Below, one piece after another: positions 1 through 9,676 of a DNA stretch of 44,747 nt. This stretch comes from Pseudoxanthomonas sp. (GTDB lineage: Bacteria > Pseudomonadota > Gammaproteobacteria > Xanthomonadales > Xanthomonadaceae). The position numbers were made by a program, and so were the translations under genes. Position 1 is the first letter of the stretch. Each line of letters begins with the position of its first letter. Location of the stretch: NCBI RefSeq assembly GCF_002863005.1, contig NZ_PKDG01000039.1:1-44747 (forward strand). The letters run 5' to 3'. The notes under the pieces were generated by a model, which searched no databases, was not told where the DNA came from, and saw nothing but the letters and a program-made list of their open reading frames with translations.

Positions 1-49
1 CGACCTCCTCCTTACCAAGGAGGTGCTCTACCGACTGAGCTACGTGAGC
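1..49 (-). tRNA. tRNA-Thr (GGT), 3' part outside window
   Basis: On the minus strand the sequence begins with a 7-nt acceptor strand (GCTCACG) and a D-arm. A five-pair anticodon stem (CCTCC/GGAGG) encloses the loop TTGGTAA, so the anticodon is GGT (Thr). The T-arm and 3' end lie left of base 1. It is third in a Tyr-Gly-Thr series, an arrangement that in many gammaproteobacteria precedes tufB; tuf would therefore be expected just outside the window (inference). Confidence 0.93.
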
Positions 50-100
50 GTGAAACGGTTGTGTTGCCTGGATTGCCGCAGGTCCTGCGCAGGTGTTCAG

Positions 101-174
101 TGGAGCGGGAGACGGGAATCGAACCCGCGCTAGTAGCTTGGAAGGCTACAGTTCTACCATTGAACTACTCCCGC
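101..174 (-). tRNA. tRNA-Gly (TCC)
   Basis: Complete minus-strand cloverleaf. The acceptor strands GCGGGAG and CTCCCGC pair, followed by discriminator T and an encoded CCA at 101-103. The anticodon stem GTAGC/GCTAC encloses CTTCCAA, giving anticodon TCC (Gly). The T-loop GGTTCGATTCC is normal. It sits 38 nt downstream of tRNA-Tyr and 51 nt upstream of tRNA-Thr in transcription order, so the three are probably one transcript. Confidence 0.96.
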
Positions 175-212
175 ACCGGGAGACCACTACAACGCGAAAC
201 AACAACGAAAAC

Positions 213-298
213 TGGTGGAGGGAGGTGGATTCGAACCACCGAAGGCGTAAGCCAGCAGATTTACAGTCTGCCCCCGTTGGCCGCTTGGGTATCCCTCC
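213..298 (-). tRNA. tRNA-Tyr (GTA)
   Basis: Complete minus-strand class II tRNA. The acceptor strand GGAGGGA pairs with TCCCTCC, followed by discriminator A and an encoded CCA at 213-215. The anticodon stem CAGA/TCTG encloses CTGTAAA (anticodon GTA, Tyr). A long variable arm (GCTGGCTTACGCC region) and T-loop GGTTCGAATCC are present. It is the first gene of the tRNA cluster, about 60 nt after a good promoter match. Confidence 0.96.
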
Positions 299-357
299 GG
301 GATCACCGGACTGACTGGGCTGGAGGGCCAAATCAAACCAGGGTGAAACAGCCCGAG

Positions 358-386
358 ATTTTGGCGGGTACTCGACCGTCTGTCAA
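358..386 (-). promoter_or_regulatory. sigma-70 promoter of the tRNA-Tyr-Gly-Thr operon
   Basis: Reading the minus strand there is a perfect -35 box TTGACA (381-386), a 17-nt spacer, and the -10-like box CAAAAT (358-363, 4/6 to consensus). A G+C-rich discriminator (CTCGGG) follows, as is common at stringently controlled stable-RNA promoters. The mature tRNA-Tyr starts about 60 nt downstream, leaving room for a 5' leader. The spacing is seen directly; promoter activity is inferred. Confidence 0.65.
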
Positions 387-407
387 CGCGCCCGCACCAC
401 TTTTTTC

Positions 408-1499
408 TCAGACATTGAACCGGAAATGCAGGACATCACCTTCCTGCACGCGATATTCCTTGCCTTCCAGCCGGAGGCGGCCGGCATCGCGGGCACCCGA
501 CTCACCCTTGTACTTGAGGAAGTCGTCGAACGCGATGGTCTCGGCGCGGATGAATCCCTTTTCGAAATCCGTGTGGATCACCGCCGCGGCCTGGGGGGCG
601 GTTGAACCGGCCCGCACCGTCCAGGCACGCACCTCCTTCACGCCTGCGGTGAAGTAGGTCTGCAGGCCCAGCAGCGTGTAGGCGGCCCGGATCACCCGAT
701 TCAGGCCCGGCTCGTCCAGGCCGAGGTCGGCCAGGAAAGCATCGCGGTCGGCATCGTCCAGCTGCGAGAGCTCCTCTTCGATGGCGGCCGACACCGGAAC
801 CACCTGGGCACCCTCGGTCAGGGCACGGGCACGCACGGCCTCGAGGTGCGGGTTGTTCTCGAACCCGTCCTCCAGCACGTTGGCCACGTACATCACCGGC
901 TTCAGGGTCAGCAGGAACAGGTCGCGGACCAGCGCCTTCTCCTCCTCGTCCAGGCCCAGCGCGCGGCCGGGCTTGCCGTCGTTGAGGCCCGCCTGCAGCT
1001 TCTGGAGCACCGGCTTGCGGGCGATCGCATCCTTCTCGCCCGCCTTGGCCGAGCGTTCGGCGCGGTTCAGCGCCTTTTCCACGCTCTCCAGGTCGGCCAG
1101 CGCCAGCTCGGTGTCGATGGTGTCGATATCCGAAATCGGATCGATCCGGTTGTTGACGTGGATGACGTCATCGTTCTCGAAGCAGCGCACCACGTGCGTG
1201 ATCGCATCGACCTCGCGGATGTGGGCCAGGAACTTGTTGCCGAGGCCTTCTCCGCTGGCCGCGCCCGCGACCAGCCCGGCGATGTCCACGAACTCCACCG
1301 CCGTCGGGATCACCTTCTGCGGCTTGACGATCTCGGCCAGCTGGTTGAGGCGCAGGTCGGGAACCGGCACCACGCCCACGTTCGGCTCGATGGTGCAGAA
1401 CGGGAAGTTGGCCGCGGCGATGCCCGCCTTGGTCAGCGCATTGAACAGGGTCGACTTGCCGACGTTAGGCAGGCCGACGATGCCGCATTTGATGCCCAT
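408..1499 (-). CDS. ychF: redox-regulated ATPase YchF
   Basis: This 363-aa Obg-family P-loop protein binds ribosomes and hydrolyses ATP rather than GTP. The start MGIKCGIVG at 1499 matches the family N terminus; the open frame upstream runs into repeat DNA and is discarded. The P-loop GLPNVGKST lies at about residues 8-16 and the G3 motif DIAGL near residue 66. The G4 position reads NVLED instead of NKxD, the hallmark of the family's switch to ATP. A C-terminal TGS domain ends in HFRFNV. The length is normal. It is the last gene of the minus-strand run prs-rplY-pth-ychF, separated from pth by a 75-nt gap filled with a heptamer repeat array. Confidence 0.97.
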   Translation of the reverse strand: MGIKCGIVGLPNVGKSTLFNALTKAGIAAANFPFCTIEPNVGVVPVPDLRLNQLAEIVKPQKVIPTAVEFVDIAGLVAGAASGEGLGNKFLAHIREVDAITHVVRCFENDDVIHVNNRIDPISDIDTIDTELALADLESVEKALNRAERSAKAGEKDAIARKPVLQKLQAGLNDGKPGRALGLDEEEKALVRDLFLLTLKPVMYVANVLEDGFENNPHLEAVRARALTEGAQVVPVSAAIEEELSQLDDADRDAFLADLGLDEPGLNRVIRAAYTLLGLQTYFTAGVKEVRAWTVRAGSTAPQAAAVIHTDFEKGFIRAETIAFDDFLKYKGESGARDAGRLRLEGKEYRVQEGDVLHFRFNV

Positions 1500-1511
1500 G
1501 TGTACATCCGG

Positions 1512-1579
1512 GATTCGTGATTCGTGATTGGTGATTCGCGGCCAGGTGCGCGCCTGCAAATCACCAATCACCAATCACG
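1512..1579. repeat. inverted array of 7-bp repeats between pth and ychF
   Basis: Arm one (about 1512-1538) consists of almost four tandem heptamers of the type GATTCGT/GATTGGT. Arm two (about 1559-1579) consists of three heptamers of the complementary type AATCACC/AATCACG. The arms can fold into a stem with a G+C-rich loop of about 20 nt. The second arm contains the stop codon of pth (TCA on plus strand at 1575-1577). No T-run follows, so this is a repeat or possible mRNA-processing structure rather than a classical terminator. Confidence 0.7.
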
Positions 1580-2156
1580 GCTTCTGCGTATGCAACCGCG
1601 TCATCGCATCCATGAAATTGCCCGCGACCGCGAGCGGCAGCACGTCGATGGCATCGTCGACCGCCCGCGCGATCAGGATTTCGTCATCCTTGCCCGGCTT
1701 GCCCAATACCCAGCCCGTCACGCGGTCCTTGTGCCCCGGATGGCCGATGCCGATGCGCAGCCGGTGGAACTTGCCATGGCCCAGGTGCTGGATGGTGTCG
1801 CGCAGGCCGTTCTGGCCGCCGTGACCGCCATCGAACTTGAGTCGCGCGGCACCGGGGGGAAGATCCAGTTCGTCGTGCGCCAGCAAGGCCTCCTCCGGCG
1901 CGATCTTCCAGAAGCGCAGAGCAGCTGCCACGGACTTGCCGCTAAGGTTCATGTAAGTGGCCGGCTTCAGCAGCCACACCGGCTGGCCGGCGACCACGAC
2001 CTTCGCCGTCTCGCCGAACAGCTTGCTGTCCAGACCGAACCGCTCACCCTGCCGTTCCGCCAGGGCGTCGACAAAATGGAACCCGGCGTTGTGCCGGGTT
2101 CGGGCATGTTCGGCACCGGGATTACCCAGTCCGACGATGAGGCGCAAGCCTGCCAT
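1575..2156 (-). CDS. pth: peptidyl-tRNA hydrolase
   Basis: This 193-aa esterase releases peptides from peptidyl-tRNA that drops off ribosomes. The N-terminal LIVGLGNPG supplies the catalytic-site Asn. RHNAGF carries the catalytic His near residue 22, HDELDLPPG carries the conserved Asp, and GHGGQNGLRD is the family motif that contacts the tRNA CCA end. Length and start are normal. It lies between rplY and ychF in the arrangement usual for gammaproteobacteria. A stable UUCG hairpin sits in the 51-nt gap from rplY, and its own stop codon falls within a heptamer repeat array. Confidence 0.97.
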   Translation of the reverse strand: MAGLRLIVGLGNPGAEHARTRHNAGFHFVDALAERQGERFGLDSKLFGETAKVVVAGQPVWLLKPATYMNLSGKSVAAALRFWKIAPEEALLAHDELDLPPGAARLKFDGGHGGQNGLRDTIQHLGHGKFHRLRIGIGHPGHKDRVTGWVLGKPGKDDEILIARAVDDAIDVLPLAVAGNFMDAMTRLHTQKP

Positions 2157-2172
2157 GGGGACGCACCGCGCA

Positions 2173-2198
2173 CCTGCGCCCGCCGAAGCGGGCGCAGG
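2173..2198 (-). other. stable UUCG-capped hairpin between rplY and pth
   Basis: Perfect 11-bp arms (CCTGCGCCCGC and its complement) enclose a 4-nt loop. On the transcribed minus strand the loop is TTCG closed by C-G, the extra-stable C(UUCG)G tetraloop. No T-run follows, so full termination is doubtful. A role in attenuation or mRNA stability between rplY and pth is an inference. Confidence 0.6.
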
Positions 2199-2207
2199 AT
2201 CACGCGA

Positions 2208-2861
2208 TTACTTGTCGTCCTTCTTGGCGACCTTGGACGCCGGCACTTCCGCCGATTCCGCCGGCGCTTCCTCGACCTCTTCCTTGCCGTGCTTGGCGAT
2301 CACGACGGCGACGTCGTGTTCCTTGCCCAGCTTCAGTTCGGGAATGGTGACGCCGGCCGGCAGCTTCACTTCCGACAGGTGGACCACCGCGCCGATGGCC
2401 AGGTCGGCCAGGTCGATCTCGATGAATTCCGGCAGGTCCTTCGGCAGGCACTCGACGACGACTTCGTTCAGCTCGTGGGTGACCACGACTTCGGCGGACT
2501 TGCCGGCCGGCGACTTGTCTTCGTTGAGGAAGTGCAGCGGCACTGCGGTGCGCAGCGTCTCGTTCTCGTTCACGCGCTGGAAGTCCAGGTGCATGATCTG
2601 CTGCTTGAACGGATGGCGCTGCATGTCACGCAGCAGCACCTTCTGGATGTCGCCGTTGAGGCTCAGGTCCAGGATCGACGAGTAGAACCAGTCGTGCTGG
2701 GAGGCCAGCCAGACTTCGTTATGGTTCAGCTGGATGCTGACCGGCTTCAGTTCGCCACCGTAAACGATGGCAGGCACGGTGCCCGCGTGACGGAGGCGGC
2801 GGCTCGCACCCTTACCCTCGTCTTCGCGGCGCTCGACCTTGATTTCATGCGTCTTAGCCAT
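2208..2861 (-). CDS. rplY: 50S ribosomal protein L25/general stress protein Ctc
   Basis: This 5S-rRNA-binding protein is of the long two-domain (Ctc) type, 217 aa. The N-terminal L25 domain (MAKTHEIKVERR...) is followed by the beta-rich TL5 C-terminal domain (LPAGVTIPELKLG) and an acidic/Ala-rich, Lys-ended tail. The ATG at 2861 is chosen over the GTG three codons upstream because an AGGT sequence lies 10 nt before it and MAKTHE fits the family. It lies downstream of prs and upstream of pth, as in related genomes. Confidence 0.95.
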   Translation of the reverse strand: MAKTHEIKVERREDEGKGASRRLRHAGTVPAIVYGGELKPVSIQLNHNEVWLASQHDWFYSSILDLSLNGDIQKVLLRDMQRHPFKQQIMHLDFQRVNENETLRTAVPLHFLNEDKSPAGKSAEVVVTHELNEVVVECLPKDLPEFIEIDLADLAIGAVVHLSEVKLPAGVTIPELKLGKEHDVAVVIAKHGKEEVEEAPAESAEVPASKVAKKDDK

Positions 2862-2973
2862 TGGATTCACTACCTAGTTGTTGGACCGCCCTTCGGCGAT
2901 CTGATGAAAGGTTCACCCGCGACCAGATGAACCCGGAAAGCCGCGCCCCGGTGAACCGGCGCGCAGCGAAGAC

Positions 2974-3933
2974 TCAATCCACGTACAGCGAGCTGACCGA
3001 CTCGCCGAAGGCGATGCGGCGAATCGTTTCCGCCAGCAGTTCCGCCACAGACAGCTGGCGGATCTTGCTGCAGCCCTGCGCCTGCGGCGAGAGCGGGATG
3101 GTATCGGTGACGACGAGTTCATCGAGCACCGAATTGTTCAAGTTGTCCACCGCCGGGCCCGACAGCACGGGGTGCGTGCAGTACGCCGCCACCTTGTTGG
3201 CGCCATGCTGCTTCAGCGCCGCCGCCGCGGCGCAGAGCGTACCGGCGGTGTCGACGATGTCGTCCACCAGCACGCAGTCCTTGCCTTCCACGTCGCCGAT
3301 GATGTTCATCACCGTGGCGACGTTGGCGCGCGGACGGCGCTTGTCGATGATCGCCAGGTCGGCGTCGTCCAGGCGCTTGGCCACCGCACGGGCGCGGACC
3401 ACGCCACCCACGTCAGGCGACACGACCAGCAGGTTCTCCGTGCCGTAGGCGCGCCAGATGTCGGCCAGCAGAAGCGGCGACGCGTACACGTTGTCGACCG
3501 GGATATCGAAGAAACCCTGGATCTGGTCGGCGTGCAGGTCGACCGTCAGCACGCGATCCGCGCTGACCGCACCGAACATCTTCGCCGCCACCTTCGCCGT
3601 GATCGGCACGCGCGAAGAGCGCATGCGGCGATCCTGGCGGGCGTAGCCGAAATACGGCACCACCGCGGTGACGCTGCTGGCCGATGCGCGCTTCAGTGCG
3701 TCGATCAGGACCAGCAGTTCCACCAGGTTCTCGGCACTCGGCGCGCACGTGGGCTGCACGACGAACACTTCCTGCCGGCGCACGTTTTCCTGGATCTCCA
3801 CCTGCACTTCGCCGTCGGAGAACCGGGATACCAGCGCCTTGCCCGGACGCACGCCCAACTCGCGGCAGATGCTGTTCGCCAACGGCTTGTTGGCGTTGCC
3901 GGAGAAGACAAGCAGGTTGCGTTCGTCTTGCAT
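2974..3933 (-). CDS. prs: ribose-phosphate pyrophosphokinase (PRPP synthetase)
   Basis: This 319-aa enzyme makes PRPP from ribose-5-phosphate and ATP for nucleotide, His and Trp synthesis. The start [12 protein letters not shown] is chosen because upstream codons in the frame run through tRNA-Gln. Visible family motifs are the divalent-cation and ATP region [14 protein letters not shown], the flexible-loop region, and the PRPP-binding loop [10 protein letters not shown] near residues 215-225. The length matches class I bacterial enzymes. It is 37 nt downstream of tRNA-Gln and begins the prs-rplY-pth-ychF run. Confidence 0.97.
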   Translation of the reverse strand: MQDERNLLVFSGNANKPLANSICRELGVRPGKALVSRFSDGEVQVEIQENVRRQEVFVVQPTCAPSAENLVELLVLIDALKRASASSVTAVVPYFGYARQDRRMRSSRVPITAKVAAKMFGAVSADRVLTVDLHADQIQGFFDIPVDNVYASPLLLADIWRAYGTENLLVVSPDVGGVVRARAVAKRLDDADLAIIDKRRPRANVATVMNIIGDVEGKDCVLVDDIVDTAGTLCAAAAALKQHGANKVAAYCTHPVLSGPAVDNLNNSVLDELVVTDTIPLSPQAQGCSKIRQLSVAELLAETIRRIAFGESVSSLYVD

Positions 3934-3970
3934 GGGTCGTCTCGGCAGGCGCAGCGTGACACGGGTGAAT

Positions 3971-4046
3971 TGGCAGGGGCGGAAGGATTCGAACCTACGA
4001 ATGCCGGGATCAAAACCCGGTGCCTTAACCACTTGGCGACGCCCCT
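3971..4046 (-). tRNA. tRNA-Gln (TTG)
   Basis: Complete minus-strand cloverleaf. AGGGGCG pairs with CGCCCCT, followed by discriminator G and an encoded CCA (3971-3973). The anticodon stem CCGGG/CCCGG encloses TTTTGAT, giving anticodon TTG (Gln). The T-loop GGTTCGAATCC is normal. It lies between ispE and prs. The first two bases of the tRNA (4046, 4045) are also the last two bases of the ispE stop codon, so the tRNA must be processed from, or transcribed within, the mRNA region. Confidence 0.96.
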
Positions 4047-4935
4047 AGGCGTTTTTCTCCGTCCCGCGACACGATGCCAGTGCGCGCAGCAGTGGCGATC
4101 GCGCGGCGCCCTCCACCACCCAGGCATGCAGCCCGGACGGCAAGGTCGCCAGCGCGGCCTCGGCCGAGTCCCGATCGGCGAACTCCACGAAGCAGCCGCC
4201 GCCGGAACCCGTCAATCGTGGCGTACCGACGTGCGACAGGGCCTGGAAGACCGCCTCGACGGCAGGCTCCCGGCGACGCACGACCGGCTCGAACACGTTG
4301 CCGAGCAGTGATCCCGAAACGAAGTCGGATATTTTCGCGGGTGCAGCATCACGCGTCAAATGCGGCGATGCGAACAGGGCCGCCGTAGGCACATGGACGC
4401 CGGGATCCACCAGCAGGTACCAGGCGGGCGGAAGCGCCAACGGCGTCAGGACCTCGCCCACGCCTTCCGCCCAGGCATTCTCGCCGCGGACGAAGACGGG
4501 CACGTCGGCCCCCAGCCGGAGGCCCAGTGCCGCCAAGCGGTCCATGCCCAGATTGCACCCCCATAGCCGATCCAGCGCCACCAGCACCGTCGCCGCGTCG
4601 GAAGACCCACCACCGAACCCACCACCCGCGGGAATGCGCTTTTCTACGCCGATGTCTACACCTTGCGCGACATTGGCTTCATTTTTCAACAGGTTGGCCG
4701 CGCGGACAACGAGGTCATCCGCCTCCGGAACGCCGGGAACGGACTCACCGATCCGGCAAACCCGGCCATCTCCACGGCACCGCAGGTGGACCTGATCGCC
4801 CCACTCCAGCAGCCGGAAAACCGTCTGCAGGAGGTGGTAACCGTCCGCACGCCGGCCGGTGATCTGCAGGGCCAGGTTGAGCTTGGCCGGCGCCGGCCAG
4901 GCCGACCAGCCTTCCGCAGCCTGGAATGCGCTCAC
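4045..4935 (-). CDS. ispE: 4-diphosphocytidyl-2-C-methyl-D-erythritol kinase
   Basis: This GHMP-family kinase catalyses the ATP-dependent step of the MEP isoprenoid pathway (296 aa). [10 protein letters not shown] is motif I (residues 15-24). [14 protein letters not shown] is the glycine-rich ATP loop (residues 102-115). LTGSGGGCF is the C-terminal GHMP motif. The GTG start at 4935 overlaps the lolB stop (GTGA) and gives the family-sized product; the longer frame upstream is a shadow of lolB. The TAG stop shares two bases with tRNA-Gln. The gene is translationally coupled to lolB and the TPR gene upstream. Confidence 0.95.
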   Translation of the reverse strand: MSAFQAAEGWSAWPAPAKLNLALQITGRRADGYHLLQTVFRLLEWGDQVHLRCRGDGRVCRIGESVPGVPEADDLVVRAANLLKNEANVAQGVDIGVEKRIPAGGGFGGGSSDAATVLVALDRLWGCNLGMDRLAALGLRLGADVPVFVRGENAWAEGVGEVLTPLALPPAWYLLVDPGVHVPTAALFASPHLTRDAAPAKISDFVSGSLLGNVFEPVVRRREPAVEAVFQALSHVGTPRLTGSGGGCFVEFADRDSAEAALATLPSGLHAWVVEGAARSPLLRALASCRGTEKNA

Positions 4936-5582
4936 TGCGTCGCCAACTGCCACTGGTCGATGGCGACCTTCACCGAGGCGCCCTGCCGCCGGGCCTCCAT
5001 GCGACGCGGCATGACCGGGCGGGCACCCTCGGCCGGAAACCAGTCCAGGTAATCCACGCGCCATCCCTGCTGGGTCAGGGTGCGCAGGCGACCCTCGATG
5101 TCGTACTCCACGCCATCGGTGGAAACGGCCGGATCGGCGACACCGCGGGCCCAGTGCACCATCGACGCGACCGGAATGTCCCAGCCCGTGGCGTCGCGCA
5201 ACAGCCGGTCGGCATCGGCACCTTCGCGCGGCCCGCCCTCGAGTCCCTCCAACCGTGCGGCGCGGGTCACCAGGTCGCCGTCCAGCCGCCAGCTCTGACG
5301 GGTCACCGGCGCGCTCAGCGCGACGAGATAGTCCGTGCCGGTCTGCTGCCAGTCGATGCGGCCGCTGCCCCCTTTGCCGTTGGCATTGACGGCCACGCGT
5401 CCGGCAAACGACCAGTCCGCTTGCGAGGCCAGCCACGCGGCACGCGTCGCCTGCCCGGCCTGTGCGGCCGCCAGGGCCGCCGGGTCGCGCAGGACCGGTG
5501 AGTCCACCGTGGCGCTGCGCGTCGCACAGCCCGCCATCGACAGGGCCGCCAGCCCCGCCAGCAGGAATCCTGAAACCTTCAT
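4932..5582 (-). CDS. lolB: outer-membrane lipoprotein receptor LolB
   Basis: LolB accepts lipoproteins from periplasmic LolA and inserts them in the outer membrane. The 216-aa product starts [14 protein letters not shown] and has a lipobox-like MAGC at residue 17. It then shows the LolB beta-barrel signatures: [17 protein letters not shown] and the late WRVDYLDWF segment. The ATG at 5582 overlaps the TPR gene stop (ATGA), and its stop overlaps the ispE GTG. Position next to ispE and prs is the classical gammaproteobacterial context. Confidence 0.93.
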   Translation of the reverse strand: MKVSGFLLAGLAALSMAGCATRSATVDSPVLRDPAALAAAQAGQATRAAWLASQADWSFAGRVAVNANGKGGSGRIDWQQTGTDYLVALSAPVTRQSWRLDGDLVTRAARLEGLEGGPREGADADRLLRDATGWDIPVASMVHWARGVADPAVSTDGVEYDIEGRLRTLTQQGWRVDYLDWFPAEGARPVMPRRMEARRQGASVKVAIDQWQLATQ

Positions 5583-7264
5583 GCGCCTGTCTTCTCCAGC
5601 GCCCGCAGCAGCGAGCGGTTGTCGGGGTCGAGCTTGCGGGCCTCGTCGAAGTAACGGCGCGCTTCCTCCTTCTGCCCCATCACCCACAGCACTTCAGCCA
5701 CGTGCGCGGCGATTTCGGGGTCCTTCTGCAGCGTGAACGCGCGCCTCAGCTCGACCAGCGCCTCCGCGTTGCGGCCCAGCCGGTACAGCACCCAGCCGTA
5801 GCTGTCGATGATGGCGGCATCATCCGGCGCCGCGGTACGCGCCCGGCCGATCAGCTCCAACGCCTCCTGGTAGCGCGTGGTGCGATCGGCGAGCGTGTAT
5901 CCCAGCGCATTCAGCGCCGCCACGTTGTCCGGCTCGATCACCAGGATGCGGCGGAAGTCGGCCTCGGCATGGTCGATGCGGTCGCGCCGCTCCCAGGCCA
6001 GGCCCCGCGAATAGAGCAGGGCCAGATCGTCGGGGTACGCGGCCAGTCCGCGCGCGAACACGTCCAGTTCGCCGGCGTCCTGTTCGTCCTTCTGCCGCAA
6101 ATCGGCTTCCATCAGGTAGGCATCGCGACGCGTGCCGTCGTCGACCGTCGCATCTCCCTGGAGTGCACGCGCCTCGGCGAAGGCGTCGTCCTTGCGACCC
6201 AGGTCGAACAGGGCCTTGATGGCGCGCAAGCGGGCTTCGGCACGCTGGTCGCCGGCCGGGACACTGCGGTACCAGGTGAGCGCTTCCTCGCGCCGCTCCA
6301 GGAACTCGGCCATCTGGCCCAGCAAGAGCCTGCGGTCCGGACTGTACGCGGTGGGCTGGCCTGCACTGGCCTGCTTCAGCTCCTCGTAAAGCGCGTTGAG
6401 GGCGGTCTTGTCGTCGGCCTTGGCCAGCAGTTGTGCGCGCAGGCCGTAGGTCAGCGTGTCCTGCGGCCCCTGCCCCATGGCGCGGGAGGCGGCTGCCGGA
6501 TCGCCGAGGCGGTCGTACTCTTCCGCGAGCTTGAGCCGGAGGGAGGCATCGGTGGCCGCCTTCGGCAGCAGCGTATCGAGGACCGCGCGCGCCTCCTCCT
6601 TGCGGTCCGCCTGCAGCAGTTGGCTGGCTTGCAGCAACGCGACCAGCGGCTCGCCGGAGAAGCGCTTCACCACCTCGCCGACCATGCGCTCGGCCAACGC
6701 GGCCTGATCCAGCTGCTGGGCGAGCCCGGTGAAGGCCAGCCACGGCTGCAGCTTGTCGGGAATGGCGCCGTCGTCGACCAGCTCACGCAACAGCCGCGGC
6801 GCCAGCGCCGGGTCCTTGCTGCCGCTGCCCAGGGCGGTCAGCGCGTAGCGCCAGCCCAGGTCATCGGTTTCCTTCATCAGCGCCGCCAGTTCGCGACGCG
6901 CAACGCGCGACTGGCCCTGGCGCATGGCGAGCGTGGCCTCCGCGCCACGCAGGGCAAGCGTCCTCGGCGAGCGTGCCCGCCATAACTTCAACGCGTCCGC
7001 TGCGCGGGCATCGTCCTTGGCCAGCAGGGCGATGCGCGTGGCGCGCTCGGCCAGGCCGGCGTCGTCGTCGCGCCGGGCGGCATCGAGGTACCAGCGCGCG
7101 GCCTCGGGCAATTGGCCGGCCTGCAGGGCGAATTCCCCCGCCATCACCGTGGCCAGCGCGTCGTTCTGCGGGGCGGCCGGCGATGTCTTCGTGGCTGCGG
7201 CGGCGGACGGTATCGCGGCCGCGAGGACCAGCAGGGCGAACCAGCTGCGAATCATTTCGGGCAT
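5579..7264 (-). CDS. exported tetratricopeptide-repeat protein
   Basis: This protein of about 560 aa has an N-terminal signal sequence ([21 protein letters not shown]) followed by repeated helical pairs of TPR type. The clearest are near the C terminus: a unit ending [38 protein letters not shown] and [21 protein letters not shown]. It is probably periplasmic. Homologues commonly precede lolB in Xanthomonadaceae, which suggests envelope assembly, but no specific partner can be named. There is no strong ribosome-binding site; ATG codons at 7264 and 7255 are both possible. It diverges from hemA. Confidence 0.85.
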   Translation of the reverse strand: MPEMIRSWFALLVLAAAIPSAAAATKTSPAAPQNDALATVMAGEFALQAGQLPEAARWYLDAARRDDDAGLAERATRIALLAKDDARAADALKLWRARSPRTLALRGAEATLAMRQGQSRVARRELAALMKETDDLGWRYALTALGSGSKDPALAPRLLRELVDDGAIPDKLQPWLAFTGLAQQLDQAALAERMVGEVVKRFSGEPLVALLQASQLLQADRKEEARAVLDTLLPKAATDASLRLKLAEEYDRLGDPAAASRAMGQGPQDTLTYGLRAQLLAKADDKTALNALYEELKQASAGQPTAYSPDRRLLLGQMAEFLERREEALTWYRSVPAGDQRAEARLRAIKALFDLGRKDDAFAEARALQGDATVDDGTRRDAYLMEADLRQKDEQDAGELDVFARGLAAYPDDLALLYSRGLAWERRDRIDHAEADFRRILVIEPDNVAALNALGYTLADRTTRYQEALELIGRARTAAPDDAAIIDSYGWVLYRLGRNAEALVELRRAFTLQKDPEIAAHVAEVLWVMGQKEEARRYFDEARKLDPDNRSLLRALEKTGA

Positions 7265-7332
7265 GAAGGTCACGTCGGCCGTAAAATGGCGGCCCTGATA
7301 TGAGCCAGCAGCTTACTGCAAGCGCCTGAACG

Positions 7333-8613
7333 ATGACGTTGTGGGTCCTCGGATTGAACCACCAGACTGCGCCGGTCGACCTGCGCGAGCGGGTGGCGTT
7401 CGACGCCGGCACGGTGCCGCATGCGCTGTCGTCGCTGCGGGCGCTGCCCGACGTGGTGGAAGCCGCCCTGCTGTCGACCTGCAACCGCACCGAGCTGTAC
7501 GCGGTGGCGGAAGACGGTGACGTGCTGGCGAGCTGGCTGGCGACCCACGCCGAGGGGCTCGAAGGCTATCTCTACCGTCACCGCGACGCCGATGCCGTCC
7601 GCCACCTGTTCCGGGTCGCCACCGGGCTGGACTCGATGGTGCTGGGCGAACCGCAGATCCTCGGCCAGGTGAAGGACGCCTGGGCTACGGCGCGCGAACA
7701 CGGCGCGCTCGGCAACCGCCTGGACCGCCTGTTCCAGCAGACCTTCGCCGTCGCCAAGCGTGCGCGCACCGATACCCGCGTCGGCGCGAACCCCGTTTCC
7801 GTGGCCTCCACCGCCGTGCGCCTGGCGCAGAACTCCTTCGCCCGTCTCAGCGAATCCACCGTGCTGCTGGTCGGCGCCGGCGAAACCATCGAACTGGCCG
7901 CCAAGCACCTGAGCGAAGGCAAGGTGCGGCGCCTGCTGGTCGCCAACCGCACGCTGGCGCACGCGCAGGAACTGGCCACGCGCCACGGCGGCTACGCCCT
8001 GCCCCTGGCCGAACTGGAACGCCACCTGGCCGAGGCCGACGTGGTTTTCTCCGCCACCGCCGCGCGCGAGCCGGTCGTGCTGCAGGCACAGGTGGCCGCC
8101 GCACTGGCCAAGCGCAAGCACAAGCCGATGCTGCTGTTCGACCTGGCCGTGCCGCGGGATATCGAAGCATCCGTGGCCGAACTGCGCGACGCCTACCTCT
8201 ATACCGTCGACGACCTCGAGCGCGCGGTCGAGGACAACCGCCGCAGCCGGCGCGAGGCGGCCGACGCCGCCGAGGCGATCATCGACGTGCAGGTCGGGCG
8301 CTTCATGGAGAGCCTGTTGGCCGGATCGCGCCAGGAACCACTCAAGCGCCTGCGTGCGCTGGGCGAATCCACCCGCGAAGATGTACTGGCGAAGGCCCGC
8401 CAACAGCTCGCCAATGGCCGCGAACCGGAGCAGGTGCTCGAGTTCCTCGCCCATACGCTGACCAATCGCCTGCTGCATCCGCCGACCGCCGCCCTGCGCG
8501 AGGCCGCGCTGAGCGGTGACGCGGACCTTGCGCGCGCCGCCGACCGCCTGTTCCCCGCTCACCCGCCGTACTCCCACCTGAAGAAAGACGATGACGCCGA
8601 CGCTGCGCCGTAA
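7333..8613 (+). CDS. hemA: glutamyl-tRNA reductase
   Basis: This enzyme reduces Glu-tRNA(Glu) to glutamate-1-semialdehyde with NADPH, the first committed step of C5-pathway tetrapyrrole synthesis (426 aa). The N terminus [17 protein letters not shown] is typical. The catalytic Cys50 lies in [26 protein letters not shown] is the substrate-binding signature, and [17 protein letters not shown] is the NADPH fold. A C-terminal dimerisation helix follows. The reading frame overlaps prfA by 23 nt, so the two are translationally linked, as in many gammaproteobacteria. Confidence 0.97.
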   Translation: MTLWVLGLNHQTAPVDLRERVAFDAGTVPHALSSLRALPDVVEAALLSTCNRTELYAVAEDGDVLASWLATHAEGLEGYLYRHRDADAVRHLFRVATGLDSMVLGEPQILGQVKDAWATAREHGALGNRLDRLFQQTFAVAKRARTDTRVGANPVSVASTAVRLAQNSFARLSESTVLLVGAGETIELAAKHLSEGKVRRLLVANRTLAHAQELATRHGGYALPLAELERHLAEADVVFSATAAREPVVLQAQVAAALAKRKHKPMLLFDLAVPRDIEASVAELRDAYLYTVDDLERAVEDNRRSRREAADAAEAIIDVQVGRFMESLLAGSRQEPLKRLRALGESTREDVLAKARQQLANGREPEQVLEFLAHTLTNRLLHPPTAALREAALSGDADLARAADRLFPAHPPYSHLKKDDDADAAP

Positions 8614-9676
8614 GCTCGAAGCGCTGGCCGAACGCCGGGAAGAACTCGAACGCCTGCTCGCCGACCCAGGGGTGATCGGAGACAGCGACCGTTTCCGCGC
8701 CTTCTCGCGCGAGTTCTCGCAGCTCGAACCGGTGGCCTCCGCCATGGCGGAGGAAAAGCGCGCGCAGGCCGACCTGGCCGCCGCACAGGCGATGCGCGAC
8801 GACCCGGAACTGGCCGAACTGGCGGACGAGGAGATCGCCGCCACCCAGCAGCGGCTGGCGCAGCTCGACGACGAGCTGATGCTCCTGCTGCTGCCGAAGG
8901 ACAACCGCGACGAGGGCAACCTGTTCCTCGAAGTGCGCGCCGGCACCGGCGGCGACGAAGCCGCGATCTTCGCCGGCGACCTGTTCCGCATGTACGCGCG
9001 CTACGCCGAACGGCAGGGCTGGAAGGTGGAGATCGAATCCGACAGCCCTGGCGAGCACGGCGGCTACAAGGAAGTCGTCGCGCGCGTGGTCGGCCGCGGC
9101 GCGTACTCCAGGCTCAAGTTCGAATCCGGCACCCACCGCGTGCAGCGCGTGCCGGAAACCGAATCGCAGGGCCGCATCCACACCTCCGCCGCGACGGTGG
9201 CGATCATTCCCGACGTGGACGAGGTGGACGACATCGTCATCAATCCCGCCGACCTGAAGGTGGACACCTTCCGCTCCTCGGGCGCCGGCGGCCAGCACGT
9301 CAACAAGACCGAGTCGGCCATCCGCATCACCCACGTACCGAGCGGCGTGGTGGTGGAATGCCAGACCGAACGCAGCCAGCACGCCAACCGCGACAAGGCG
9401 ATGAAACGACTGAAGGCGCAACTGCTCGATGCCGAACGCAGCAAGCAGCAGGCCGCGCAGGCCGAGACGCGCAAGCTGCAGGTGGGCAGCGGCGACCGCA
9501 GCCAGCGCATCCGCACCTACAACTTCCCGCAGGGACGCATCACCGACCACCGCGTCGAAGGACTCACGTTGTACGACCTGCCCAACATCATCCAGGGCGA
9601 CCTGGACGAACTGATCGACCGCCTCGGCCGCGAGCACCTGGCGGACGAACTCGCACGACTGACGGAGGCCGCATGA
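8591..9676 (+). CDS. prfA: peptide chain release factor 1
   Basis: RF1 reads UAA and UAG stop codons and triggers peptide release (361 aa). The GGQ catalytic motif lies in [15 protein letters not shown] near residue 237. The stop-codon-reading PxT element is present as PET in [25 protein letters not shown] is the conserved domain 2 start. The gene overlaps the 3' end of hemA by 23 nt and the next gene by 4 nt (ATGA). The modifying methyltransferase prmC, next to prfA in E. coli, is here about 32 kb away at 41536. Confidence 0.97.
   Translation: MTPTLRRKLEALAERREELERLLADPGVIGDSDRFRAFSREFSQLEPVASAMAEEKRAQADLAAAQAMRDDPELAELADEEIAATQQRLAQLDDELMLLLLPKDNRDEGNLFLEVRAGTGGDEAAIFAGDLFRMYARYAERQGWKVEIESDSPGEHGGYKEVVARVVGRGAYSRLKFESGTHRVQRVPETESQGRIHTSAATVAIIPDVDEVDDIVINPADLKVDTFRSSGAGGQHVNKTESAIRITHVPSGVVVECQTERSQHANRDKAMKRLKAQLLDAERSKQQAAQAETRKLQVGSGDRSQRIRTYNFPQGRITDHRVEGLTLYDLPNIIQGDLDELIDRLGREHLADELARLTEAA

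Noticed and set aside
61..657. ORF across the tRNA cluster and 3' end of ychF
   Set aside because: It runs through two tRNA genes and antisense to ychF; not coding.
7270..8991. 573-aa open frame on the minus strand opposite hemA and prfA
   Set aside because: It is the antisense shadow of two well-recognised genes; its translation is Gln/His/Arg-rich low complexity typical of G+C-rich antisense frames.
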